A DNA stretch of 64,000 nucleotides from Steroidobacteraceae bacterium (GTDB lineage: Bacteria; Pseudomonadota; Gammaproteobacteria; Steroidobacterales; Steroidobacteraceae), in contig JABAQN010000018.1 in NCBI GenBank assembly GCA_019187495.1, positions 45,353 through 109,352 on the forward strand, in the 5' to 3' direction. A model generated the notes under the pieces. That model was given only the letters and a program-made list of their open reading frames with translations, did not search any database and had not been told where the DNA came from. Position 1 is the stretch's first letter. The number at the start of each line of letters is the position of its first letter. Shown here piece by piece: positions 7,172-15,576 of this stretch. Both the position numbers and the translations under genes were made by a program.

Positions 7172-9529
7172 ATGGCGGCGCGCGGAATCTCGCTGAAAGT
7201 GCTGGGCAGCCTGCTGTTCGCAGTCGGCGGCGTGCTCACGCTCGGCGGTGCGCGCCTGATCGGCCTCGGAGGCTCGGCGTACTACGCGCTCTCGGGGATC
7301 GCCACGCTCATCGCGGCAGTGCTCATCTGGCGGGATCGCCGGTCCGGTTTCCGGCTCTATCTCGCCACGTTCGCCGTGACGGTGATCTGGGCGCTCGCCG
7401 AGGTCGGCTTCGGGTTCTGGCTGCTCGTCCCGAGGCTGGGAGTACCGCTCTTTCTCGCGCTGCTCGTCCTGCTCGCGATGTACCGGCGTGCCGGGAGTGG
7501 AGCCACATCGGGCGCTGCCGGAGTGGTTGTTCGCGCCCCGGGCGGTACGGCAATCATCGCGATCCTGTGCGCTGTTGCGGCCATGGCGTTCCTGTACGGG
7601 CGCGCCGCGCACACCGGAACGTCAACGCCGGATGCGTCGCGAACCCGACACGCGACGGACGAGGAGTGGCGCGCGTATGGGCGCACGAATGCCGGTACGC
7701 GCTACGCGCCTGCCGCCGACATCACGCCCGGCAACGTGCATCGTCTGCAAGTCGCCTGGCGCTATCGCACAGGCGACCTGCCGGAGGCCTACCCGGAGGG
7801 TCGATCCGCCTACAGTTTCGAGGCTACACCGCTCGAGGTGGGCGATACGCTCTACCTCTGCACGCCGCACGACATCGTCATCGCGCTCGAGGCCGATACG
7901 GGACGCGAGCGATGGCGCTTTGATCCGAAGATCGATACCGCCGGCACATTCATGCTCACCTGCCGCGGCGTCGCCTACCACGAGGCGCGTGTCCCGGTGG
8001 CGGAGTGCCCGCGCCGCATCCTCGTCGCCACGCTCGACGGGCGCCTGATCGCACTCGATGCGGCGACGGGAGCGCGCTGCGAAGGATTCGGTCGCGACGG
8101 CGAAGTCTCGTTGCGTGAAGGCCTGGGTCCGATCAAGGCGGGCTACTATCTCGTGACCTCACCACCGACCATCGTCGGTGATTCGGCCATCGTCGGTGGC
8201 TTCGTGCTCGACAACATGGCGGTCGATGAGCCGCCCGGCGTGGTGCGTGCATATGATGTCCGTTCTGGAGAACAACGCTGGGCTTGGGATGCCGGACGAC
8301 CCGCGACAGCCGGTCCGTGGCGCGCGGGCGAGCTCTATACCCGCGGTGCACCGAATGCCTGGTCACTGTTCAGCGCGGATGAGGGGCTCGGACTCGTGTA
8401 TGTGCCGACCGGCAATGCGACGCCGGATCATTACGGCGGACATCGCAGCGAGGCACTGGGCCGCCATGCCTCGTCCGTCGTGGCGCTGGACGCGGCGACG
8501 GGCAGCCTGCGCTGGGCGTTCCAGACGGTGCACCACGATCTCTGGGACTACGATGTCGCGTCACAGCCCGTACTCGTGGACCTGCCGATCGAAGGCGAAA
8601 CCGTGCCGGCCCTCATCCAGCCGACCAAGCAGGGGGAGATCTTCCTGCTCGACCGCCGCACCGGGAAACTGCTCGCGCCCGTCGAGGAACAGGCGGTGCC
8701 GCGCGGCGACGTGCCCGGTGAGCGCTATTCGCCGACGCAGCCTGCTTCGATCGGCATGCCGGGCTTCACACCCGCGCCGCTCACCGAAGCGGACATGTGG
8801 GGTGCGACGATGTTCGACCAGCTCTGGTGTCGCATCGCCTTCCGGAAGTTGCGCTACGACGGGAAGTTCACGCCTCCGGGACTCGACGCCAGCCTCGAAT
8901 ACCCCGGCAACAACGGCATCATGAACTGGGGCAGCGTCGCGGTGGACGAGGCGAGGCAGCGGATGGTGGTGAGCACCTCCTACATGCCGCTCCTGCTGCG
9001 ACTCATTCCGCGCGCGCAGGCGCCGGCGGGTGAAGGCATCTCGATCGAGGGCAACGCGGCGATCTCTCCGCAACTCGGCACTCCATTTGCGGTGCGCACC
9101 GAGCGACCCTTTGCGTCGCCGCTTGGCATCCCGTGCAACGCGCCGCCGTGGGGAAGATTGTCCGCGGTGGACCTGGAATCGAGAAAGCTTCTGTGGCAGC
9201 GTCCGCTCGGGACGACCCGCGATCACGCGCCGTTCGGCATCGCGGTCCCTGGTGCATTCGCGCAGGGCGGGGCGATCGTCACGGGCGGCGGCGTCATATT
9301 CATCGCCGCCGCGCTCGACAACTATTTGCGCGCTTTCGATCTCGCGAGCGGCGAGGAGCTCTGGAAGGGTCGACTGCCGGCGGGCGGCCAGGCGACGCCG
9401 ATGAGTTACGTCTCCGCCCGCACTGGCAAGCAGTACGTGGTCATCGCGGCGGGGGGCCACCAGTACATGCGCACCACGATCGGCGATTACGTCATCGCCT
9501 ACAGCCTGCCCGATGTGAGGAGCGAGTGA
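7172..9529 (+). CDS. Membrane-bound PQQ-dependent dehydrogenase, glucose/quinate family
   Basis: The protein is about 785 residues. The first 135 residues hold several hydrophobic segments (LGSLLFAVGGVLTLGG, IATLIAAVLIW, FLALLVLLAMY and others) that anchor it in the inner membrane, and the remainder is an eight-bladed quinoprotein propeller facing the periplasm. Blade motifs such as LEADTGRERWRF recur, and the catalytic aspartate lies in HHDLWDYD at about residue 456. Family members oxidise sugars, polyols or cyclic alcohols and pass electrons to ubiquinone. ATG 7172 is preferred; GTG 7163 overlaps the previous stop. No PQQ biosynthesis genes lie in the window. The substrate is inferred only as an alcohol. 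Confidence 0.92.
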   Translation: MAARGISLKVLGSLLFAVGGVLTLGGARLIGLGGSAYYALSGIATLIAAVLIWRDRRSGFRLYLATFAVTVIWALAEVGFGFWLLVPRLGVPLFLALLVLLAMYRRAGSGATSGAAGVVVRAPGGTAIIAILCAVAAMAFLYGRAAHTGTSTPDASRTRHATDEEWRAYGRTNAGTRYAPAADITPGNVHRLQVAWRYRTGDLPEAYPEGRSAYSFEATPLEVGDTLYLCTPHDIVIALEADTGRERWRFDPKIDTAGTFMLTCRGVAYHEARVPVAECPRRILVATLDGRLIALDAATGARCEGFGRDGEVSLREGLGPIKAGYYLVTSPPTIVGDSAIVGGFVLDNMAVDEPPGVVRAYDVRSGEQRWAWDAGRPATAGPWRAGELYTRGAPNAWSLFSADEGLGLVYVPTGNATPDHYGGHRSEALGRHASSVVALDAATGSLRWAFQTVHHDLWDYDVASQPVLVDLPIEGETVPALIQPTKQGEIFLLDRRTGKLLAPVEEQAVPRGDVPGERYSPTQPASIGMPGFTPAPLTEADMWGATMFDQLWCRIAFRKLRYDGKFTPPGLDASLEYPGNNGIMNWGSVAVDEARQRMVVSTSYMPLLLRLIPRAQAPAGEGISIEGNAAISPQLGTPFAVRTERPFASPLGIPCNAPPWGRLSAVDLESRKLLWQRPLGTTRDHAPFGIAVPGAFAQGGAIVTGGGVIFIAAALDNYLRAFDLASGEELWKGRLPAGGQATPMSYVSARTGKQYVVIAAGGHQYMRTTIGDYVIAYSLPDVRSE

Positions 9530-9530
9530 T

Positions 9531-10358
9531 ATGGATCTGGGACTGAAAGGCAAGACAGTCGTCATCACCGGCGGCAGCGGCGGGATCGGCCAGGGGTTGG
9601 TCGTGGAGTTCGCGCGCGAGGGCGCGAATGTCGTGTCCGCGTCCCGCGATGTCGCGACGGGTGAGCAACTCGTGGCGCGCGCGCGCGCGCAAGGCTGCGC
9701 AGGCGTGATCCTGCCCGTCGGGACGGATGTGACGGATCGGGCCAGCGTCGATGCGATGCTCGCACGAGCGCACGAGCGCTTCGGGCCGGTGGATGTACTC
9801 GTGAACAACGCCGGCGGTGTCAAGCGCACCAGCACCTTCGAGGCGCTCGATGAGGAATCGCGCCGCTGGGAGCTCGCGCTCAACATCGATGGCGTCGTCA
9901 ACTGCACGCAGGCGGTGGCAGCCGACATGCTGCCGCGCGGCAAGGGGAGCGTGATCAACATCTCCTCCAATTCCTCGCTGCTCGGGGAAGCCGCCCAGCA
10001 GGTTGTCCACTACGGTGCGACGAAGGGCTTCGTCAACAGCTTCACCAAGACCCTGGCCTACGAGTGGGGCCCGAAAGGTGTGCGGCTCAACACGATAGCG
10101 CCCGGCTGGATCGTTCCGCACCGCGATGAAGATGTCTCTTCCGGGAGCTTCTGGCACCGGCTCGAGTCGATGGGTACGCCGGAGGGCATGCAGCAGGCGC
10201 TCGAGGCCGGCACGCTGCCGAACATGAGCCATCTGCCGATCAAGCGGCTGGGGCGACCCGAAGACATTGCCTATCTCGCCATGTTCCTCGCGTCCGATGT
10301 GTCGGGCTACATCTCGGGCCAGCTGATCTCGGTCAGCGGCGGGGTATACATGCCGTGA
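9531..10358 (+). CDS. Short-chain dehydrogenase/reductase (SDR)
   Basis: This 275-residue classical SDR has TGGSGGIG at residues 13-20, NNAGG, INISSNSS for the catalytic serine region, and YGATK with Y161 and K165. It ends in SGQLISVSGGVYMP, the usual SDR C-terminus. ATG 9531 directly follows the PQQ dehydrogenase stop and has GAGGAGCG upstream. It sits between the PQQ dehydrogenase and another SDR with near-zero spacing, so co-transcription is very likely. It probably carries out an NAD(P)-dependent step on the same carbon skeleton; the specific substrate is not determinable. Confidence 0.9.
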   Translation: MDLGLKGKTVVITGGSGGIGQGLVVEFAREGANVVSASRDVATGEQLVARARAQGCAGVILPVGTDVTDRASVDAMLARAHERFGPVDVLVNNAGGVKRTSTFEALDEESRRWELALNIDGVVNCTQAVAADMLPRGKGSVINISSNSSLLGEAAQQVVHYGATKGFVNSFTKTLAYEWGPKGVRLNTIAPGWIVPHRDEDVSSGSFWHRLESMGTPEGMQQALEAGTLPNMSHLPIKRLGRPEDIAYLAMFLASDVSGYISGQLISVSGGVYMP

Positions 10359-10368
10359 GGGCCGAATC

Positions 10369-11136
10369 GTGAGACTCGACGGTCGGATCGCGATCGTCAC
10401 GGGTGCAGGCTCCGGTATCGGGGCGGCGATCGCGCGGCGCTTCGCGGCTGCGGGCGCGCAGGTGCTCGCCGCCGATGTTCGCAGCGAGGCCGTCGGGGCG
10501 CTCGCTGCCGAGGTCGACGGCATCGCGGCCCATGTCTGTGACGTCACGCGTGCTGTCGAGGTCGACGCGCTGGTGGTGGCCTCCGTCGAGCGTTTCGGCA
10601 AGCTCGATGTGATCGTCAACAATGTCGGCCAGTCGATCGCCGGCTGGCTCAAGGATGCTTCCGACGAGGAGTGGCAGCAGGTGCTGGCGCTGACGCTTTC
10701 CTCGACCTTCTTCGGCGTGCGGGCCGCGCTGCGCGTGATGTTGCCGCAGCGCTCGGGCAGCATCATCAACATCTCCTCGGGTGCGGGCTTCGGGGGCTCC
10801 CCGGGGCTCGCAAGTTACGGCGCGGCGAAGGCGGGCGTAAACAACCTGACGCGCTCCGTCGCAGTTGAAAACGCTCGCAGCGGCGTGCGCATCAATGCGA
10901 TCGCGCCGGGCGCGATCGAGACACCAGCCATCCTCGCATGGGCGCGAAGTCTGCCGGGAGGTGTGCCGGCCTACGAGGCCACGCTGCTTCCCGGGCGATT
11001 CGGACGACCCGATGAAATTGCGGCCGCCGCGCTCTTCCTCGCTTCCGACGAGGCGAGCTTCGTGAACGGCGCCGTGATCCCCGTCGATGGCGCCGCCTCT
11101 GCCCGCATGGCGGCAATCGAGGTACCCAAACCATGA
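10369..11136 (+). CDS. Short-chain dehydrogenase/reductase (SDR)
   Basis: This is a minimal classical SDR of 255 residues: TGAGSGIG at 11-18, NNVG in place of the more usual NNAG, INISSGAG, and YGAAK with Y150 and K154, ending in VNGAVIPVDGAASAR. GTG 10369 is the start, with GTGAGGG upstream. Its stop codon overlaps the start of the next gene by four bases (ATGA), indicating translational coupling. It is the third SDR in this part of the operon, so several alcohol or ketone positions of one substrate may be processed in turn. Confidence 0.9.
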   Translation: MRLDGRIAIVTGAGSGIGAAIARRFAAAGAQVLAADVRSEAVGALAAEVDGIAAHVCDVTRAVEVDALVVASVERFGKLDVIVNNVGQSIAGWLKDASDEEWQQVLALTLSSTFFGVRAALRVMLPQRSGSIINISSGAGFGGSPGLASYGAAKAGVNNLTRSVAVENARSGVRINAIAPGAIETPAILAWARSLPGGVPAYEATLLPGRFGRPDEIAAAALFLASDEASFVNGAVIPVDGAASARMAAIEVPKP

Positions 11137-13256
11137 AAGTCATTGCATCGAGACACCCGACGCCTGTCTTCGTCGCGCTGGTGGTCGGCGCGATCCTCGT
11201 GACGCCCTGCGGGGCGACGGAGAGCATTGCGCTCGATCCGGATGACATCGCCGGTGTGGTGCACGGGCCGATGGGTCCGGAAGCGGGTGTCTGGGTGATC
11301 GCGGAGACCGACGACCTGCCGACGAAAATGGCGAAGATTGTCGTGACCGATGACCAGGGCCGCTACCTGCTCCCCGACCTGCCGAAGGCCGGCTACCGCG
11401 TGTGGGTGCGCGGCTACGGGCTCGTGGATTCCAGGCCGGTCGAAGCCGCGCCCGGCGAGCACCTCGACCTCACCGCCGTCCCCGCGCCGGATTCGCGCGC
11501 GGCCGCGCAATACTATCCGGCGAGCTACTGGCTCTCGCTGCTGGATATTCCGCCGTCATCCGATTTTCCGGGCACGGGGCGCAAGGGCAACGGCATCTCG
11601 ACCACCATGCGCACCCAGGCGCATTGGCTCTTTCAGGTGAAGGAAACGTGCGAGTACTGCCACCAGCTCGGCACCAGGGCGACGCGGGAGATTCCGCCGA
11701 CGCTCGGCAAGTTCGATTCTTCACGCGAAGCCTGGGCGCATCGCGTGACGCTCGGCCCGAATGGCGCCTACATGAGCAGCGTGATGCGGCAGTTCGGCCC
11801 GCGCGGCATCGAAGAGTTCGCCGCCTGGACCGATCGCATTGCCGCCGGCGCGATACCCGCGGAAACGCCGCCACGCCCGAGCGGACTCGAGCGCAACCTC
11901 GTGCTGACGCTCTGGGACTGGGCCGGCGGCGAGATGATTCACGACGAGATTTCGACCGACAAGCGACGGCCCACACTGAATGCCGGAGGACGGGTCTACG
12001 GGGTCTCGACGCACGGCGGCAACACGCTGGTCTGGGTCGATCCGCAGCGCAACACCGCTACCGCGATTCCGGTGCCCTCGCGGGATCCGGAAGTCGATTC
12101 GAGCCCCCACAACCCCATGATGGACGAACTCGGGCGCGTCTGGATCACGTCGGCATTTCGCGATCCGGCGAAGAGTCCGGCCTATTGCACCGATTCGGCC
12201 AATCCGTACGCGAAGTTCTTTCCATTGGCAGAACCGCAAGGCAGTCTGCGTCAGGTATCGGTCTTCGATCCGAAGTCGGGCAGGTTCCAGCTGATCGATA
12301 CCTGCTTCGGAACGCATCACCTGCAGTTTGCCTGGGATGCGGCGCGCACGCTCTATCTGAGCGGAGATGTCAACGCCATCGGCTGGATCGATACGCGCAA
12401 GTTCGACAAGACGCACGATGTACAGGAGTCGATCGGCTGGTGCCCGATGGTTCTCGACACGAACGGCGACGGACACATCGGCGAGTGGACCGAACCCGGC
12501 GAACCGGATGATCCTAAAAAGGACACGCGTCTGATCGGCTTTCTGTATGGCATGGGGGTCAGTCCGGCGGACGGGAGCGTCTGGTATGCCCGCTATGCCT
12601 ACGGGAGCAGCAACGACTGGAAGCCCGGTGTCCCGGGCGGACTCATCCGCTTCGTACGCGGCGCGCGCCCGCCTGCGACCTGCCAGGTCGAGTATTACGA
12701 ACCGCCGTTGAGTGCGGACGGACAGGCGATGGCATTCAACCCGCGCGGCGTGGATCTCGACAGCGAGGGAGTCGCGTGGGTGGCCTTCGGCAGCGGACAG
12801 ATCGGGCGATTCGATCGCCGCCGTTGCCCGGTGACGAAAGGCCCGACCGCGACGGGACAGCATTGTGCCGCCGGATGGACGCTCCACACCTCTCCTGGTC
12901 CGATCTTCAAAGGGGTCGGCACCGGGAGCGCCGACTGGCACTACCTGACGTGGGTGGACCAGCACGATGTGCTGGGGCTGGGCAAGGACACGCCCATCAT
13001 GCCGGGTTCGGAGTCCGATTCACTGCTCGTCTTTTGGCCGCGAAGCAATTCCTTCCTGACGCTGCGCGTGCCGTATCCGCTCGGGTTCTATGCGCGCGGC
13101 CTCGATGGGCGAATCGACGATCCGAAAGCGGGCTGGAAAGGCCGCGCGATCTGGTCAAGTTTCGACACGCAGGTGACGAAGCACATCGAGGGCGGCCCGG
13201 GCACGAATTCGAGGCTCGTGAAGTTCCAGCTGCGCCCGGATCCGCTCGCCAGGTGA
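11133..13256 (+). CDS. Exported protein with carboxypeptidase-like regulatory domain, haem motif and lyase-like propeller
   Basis: This 707-residue protein has a signal peptide (FVALVVGAILVTPCGA) and an N-terminal beta-sandwich resembling the carboxypeptidase regulatory domain (GPEAGVWVIAET, VTDDQGRYLLPDLP). A haem c-binding CEYCH follows at residues 173-177, then a long region with propeller-like strands such as GGRVYGVSTHGGNTLVW. Similar proteins occur beside PQQ dehydrogenases in proteobacteria, often described as regulatory-like or streptogramin-lyase-like; the activity is not established. Its position before a small cytochrome c suggests a periplasmic redox role. The ATG overlaps the preceding SDR stop (ATGA). 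Confidence 0.75.
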   Translation: MKVIASRHPTPVFVALVVGAILVTPCGATESIALDPDDIAGVVHGPMGPEAGVWVIAETDDLPTKMAKIVVTDDQGRYLLPDLPKAGYRVWVRGYGLVDSRPVEAAPGEHLDLTAVPAPDSRAAAQYYPASYWLSLLDIPPSSDFPGTGRKGNGISTTMRTQAHWLFQVKETCEYCHQLGTRATREIPPTLGKFDSSREAWAHRVTLGPNGAYMSSVMRQFGPRGIEEFAAWTDRIAAGAIPAETPPRPSGLERNLVLTLWDWAGGEMIHDEISTDKRRPTLNAGGRVYGVSTHGGNTLVWVDPQRNTATAIPVPSRDPEVDSSPHNPMMDELGRVWITSAFRDPAKSPAYCTDSANPYAKFFPLAEPQGSLRQVSVFDPKSGRFQLIDTCFGTHHLQFAWDAARTLYLSGDVNAIGWIDTRKFDKTHDVQESIGWCPMVLDTNGDGHIGEWTEPGEPDDPKKDTRLIGFLYGMGVSPADGSVWYARYAYGSSNDWKPGVPGGLIRFVRGARPPATCQVEYYEPPLSADGQAMAFNPRGVDLDSEGVAWVAFGSGQIGRFDRRRCPVTKGPTATGQHCAAGWTLHTSPGPIFKGVGTGSADWHYLTWVDQHDVLGLGKDTPIMPGSESDSLLVFWPRSNSFLTLRVPYPLGFYARGLDGRIDDPKAGWKGRAIWSSFDTQVTKHIEGGPGTNSRLVKFQLRPDPLAR

Positions 13257-13291
13257 GTGCATCGAGGGCACGAAGAATGGAGGTTGCAGGA

Positions 13292-13720
13292 GTGAAAACC
13301 ACGATTCGTGCGGCCGTCGCTTCGGCAGTGGCCGCGCTGCTCGTGCTGGTCGCGGCCGGCGCAGCGCTGGCACAGGTAACCGTGGTCGGGGGTACGCCTG
13401 AAGGTGCGAAGTTGAAGAACCCTGTATCCACGAGTGCCGAATCAGTGGCGGCCGGCCGGGCGGTCTACAGGGTCGAGTGCGTGCCCTGCCACGGCGAAAG
13501 CGGCGACGGACATGGAAAGGGCGCGGGATCGTATGGCCCTCGCCCGGCCGACCTGACGAGACAGGCTTATACCTACGGCACGGCCGATGGCGATGTATTC
13601 GACGTGATAAAGAACGGTGTGCAGCCGCGTCTCTCCATGCCCGCGTGGGGCGACCTCATCAGCGAAACGGACATGTGGAACCTGGTGAATTACCTGCGTA
13701 CGTTGCGTCCCGCAACCTGA
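13292..13720 (+). CDS. Periplasmic class I cytochrome c
   Basis: This 142-residue exported protein starts at GTG 13292, chosen for the GGAGG at 13279 and because it gives a clean signal peptide (VASAVAALLVLVAAGAALA). The mature part has one haem site, CVPCH at residues 63-67, a GSYGPRPADL segment, and a likely axial methionine in LSMPAWGD near 116. The fold is that of small c551/c553-type cytochromes. Its location next to the haem-motif protein and between two PQQ dehydrogenases suggests that it carries electrons from alcohol oxidation to a terminal oxidase. Confidence 0.9.
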   Translation: MKTTIRAAVASAVAALLVLVAAGAALAQVTVVGGTPEGAKLKNPVSTSAESVAAGRAVYRVECVPCHGESGDGHGKGAGSYGPRPADLTRQAYTYGTADGDVFDVIKNGVQPRLSMPAWGDLISETDMWNLVNYLRTLRPAT

Positions 13721-13737
13721 TCCGATCGAGAGGAATC

Positions 13738-14589
13738 ATGTCTCAGAAGTCAAAGCCACCGTATTCCATGAAGGATCTGCGCCACCGCGCGGAATGGATC
13801 CGTCTCGAGACGATCCGGCAGATCGCCGGCGCCGGCCTCGGGCACTACTCGAGCACATTGAGTGCCGCGGAGATCCTCGCGGTGCTCTACTACCGCACGC
13901 TGCGGCTCGATCCGAAAAGACCCGACTGGCCGAACCGGGACCGCTTTCTGCTCGGCAAGGGACACATCGCCGTCGGCCTGTGGCCGATCCTCGCGGATCT
14001 CGGCTACTTCCCGACGGCCTGGCTCGATGATTTCGGCAAGATCGACTCGCCGCTCACCGACCATCCGAGTATGCGCGACGTGCCGGGAATTGATTTCAGC
14101 GCCGGATCGATCGGCCACAACCTCTCGGTGGGAGTCGGGATGTGCCTGGCATCGCGATTCCGTGGCGGTAGCGGCCGGACATTCGTGCTGCTCGGCGATG
14201 GCGAGCTTCACGAGGGCCAGCTCTGGGAAGCGGCGATGTCGGCGCCGCACTACCGACTGGGCAATCTCATCGCCATCGTCGACGCGAACGGCAGTTCGGC
14301 GGATGGCCCGACGTCCGACGTCATGAACATCGAGCCGATCGCCGGTCGATTCGAGGCATTCGGTTGGCGCACCGTCGAAGTCGACGGGCACGACGTCGAC
14401 CGCCTCGTCGAGATCTTCGACGGACTACCGGACAGCACGACGCCCGTACCGACGGCCATCGTCGCACGAACGCTCAAGGGCAAGGGCATCTCCTTCATGG
14501 AAGCCGCGCCGCGCGATTGGCACCTGGGCTTCCTCGGGCCCGCCGACCGCAAGCGCGCCGAAGACGAAATCAGGAGCCGAATGCAATGA
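13738..14589 (+). CDS. Transketolase-like enzyme, N-terminal (thiamine-binding) subunit
   Basis: This is the N-terminal half of a split transketolase, 283 residues. It carries the thiamine diphosphate motif beginning GDGELHEG at about residue 153 and running through WEAAMSAPHYRLGNLIAIVDANG. HYSSTLSAAEILAVLYY near the start is also typical. ATG 13738 has GAGAGGAA upstream. The C-terminal half is the next gene, overlapping by four bases. Split transketolases in catabolic clusters often act on sugars or sugar-like ketols rather than in the pentose phosphate pathway. Here the ketol donor is unknown. Confidence 0.9.
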   Translation: MSQKSKPPYSMKDLRHRAEWIRLETIRQIAGAGLGHYSSTLSAAEILAVLYYRTLRLDPKRPDWPNRDRFLLGKGHIAVGLWPILADLGYFPTAWLDDFGKIDSPLTDHPSMRDVPGIDFSAGSIGHNLSVGVGMCLASRFRGGSGRTFVLLGDGELHEGQLWEAAMSAPHYRLGNLIAIVDANGSSADGPTSDVMNIEPIAGRFEAFGWRTVEVDGHDVDRLVEIFDGLPDSTTPVPTAIVARTLKGKGISFMEAAPRDWHLGFLGPADRKRAEDEIRSRMQ

Positions 14590-15572
14590 GTGACCAAGCC
14601 CTCGGAATGGCCGATCCGTTTTCCTTCACCGTCGCCGCGGAGGGAGAGAGTGGCGATGCCATCGGCCGCACGCTGATCGAACTGGCGCGCGAGCGCGACG
14701 ACATCGTGCTGATCGCACCCGACGTTGGTCGTGGTCCCGCGACCATGCCCTTCATCGAGGCGTTTCCCGACCGCTACATCGACACCGGCATCGCCGAGAG
14801 CAACTCGATATCGATCGCGGCCGGGCTCGCGGCGTCGGGATTTCGTCCGTTCGTTTTCGGCATCGGTGCCTTCCTTGCGCCGAAGTGCGCGGAGCAGATC
14901 CGGGCGGACGTCGCGGTCAACAAGCTGCCGGTGACGTTCATCTCCGCCTGGGGCGGACTCGACATGGGTTACTTCGGCGCTACCCATCACGCGATCGAGG
15001 ACATCGCCATCCTCAGGGGAATGCCGCACCTGACGATTGCGTCGGCTGCCGACAACGCCGCCATGCGTTCGCTGATGCGTGCCGGCGTGGCCGATGGGTT
15101 GCCGCTCTACATCCGTGCGCCCAGTTCGCTGGCGAGCGACGTGTATCCGGGTTCGCCGGATTTCGTGCGCGGGGCCGCCCACATCGTGGCGAAGGGCCGT
15201 GACGTCGTGCTCATCGGAACCGGGCTCGGGACCACGCTGTGCGCGCAGGCGGCGGCCGTGCTGAAGGCGTCCGGCGTTTCGGCGACGGTCGTCGACATGG
15301 CCTTTCTGAAACCCTTCGATGGCGAGACGATTTGCCGCCTTGCCCGGGATGCGCGCGGCTTGCTCGTGGTGGAAGAACACAACACCACGGCGGGGCTGGC
15401 ATCGCTGGTGGCCGAGGCGCTCGGGCGCGGCGGCGTCGCGGCTCGCATGGAGGCGATTGGCCTGCCGGATGGTGACCTGGCGGTCGCCATTCCGCAGCAG
15501 CTCCTGAACCGCTATGGGCTGACGGTGGACGCGGTGGTCGAGAAGGCCCGGGCGCTCGCCCATCACCAGTGA
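14586..15572 (+). CDS. Transketolase-like enzyme, C-terminal subunit
   Basis: This is the complementary half of the split transketolase, 328 residues, containing the pyrimidine-binding domain (DRYIDTGIAESNSISIAAGL, HHAIEDIAILRGMP) and the C-terminal domain (VVDMAFLKPFDGETI, LLVVEEHNTTAGLASLVAEAL). The conserved glutamate of the pyrimidine domain lies in GIAESN. The start codon at 14586 overlaps the upstream stop (ATGA), so the two halves are made together. Some DXS-like and apulose-type transketolases share this organisation. With the E1 pair it is the second thiamine-dependent system in this island. Confidence 0.9.
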   Translation: MSDQALGMADPFSFTVAAEGESGDAIGRTLIELARERDDIVLIAPDVGRGPATMPFIEAFPDRYIDTGIAESNSISIAAGLAASGFRPFVFGIGAFLAPKCAEQIRADVAVNKLPVTFISAWGGLDMGYFGATHHAIEDIAILRGMPHLTIASAADNAAMRSLMRAGVADGLPLYIRAPSSLASDVYPGSPDFVRGAAHIVAKGRDVVLIGTGLGTTLCAQAAAVLKASGVSATVVDMAFLKPFDGETICRLARDARGLLVVEEHNTTAGLASLVAEALGRGGVAARMEAIGLPDGDLAVAIPQQLLNRYGLTVDAVVEKARALAHHQ

Positions 15573-15576
15573 TGGA

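Noticed and set aside
9677..9690. A GCGC-rich dinucleotide run
   Set aside because: It lies in coding sequence with strong GC codon bias and encodes ordinary Ala/Arg residues of an SDR. It is too short to suggest phase variation.
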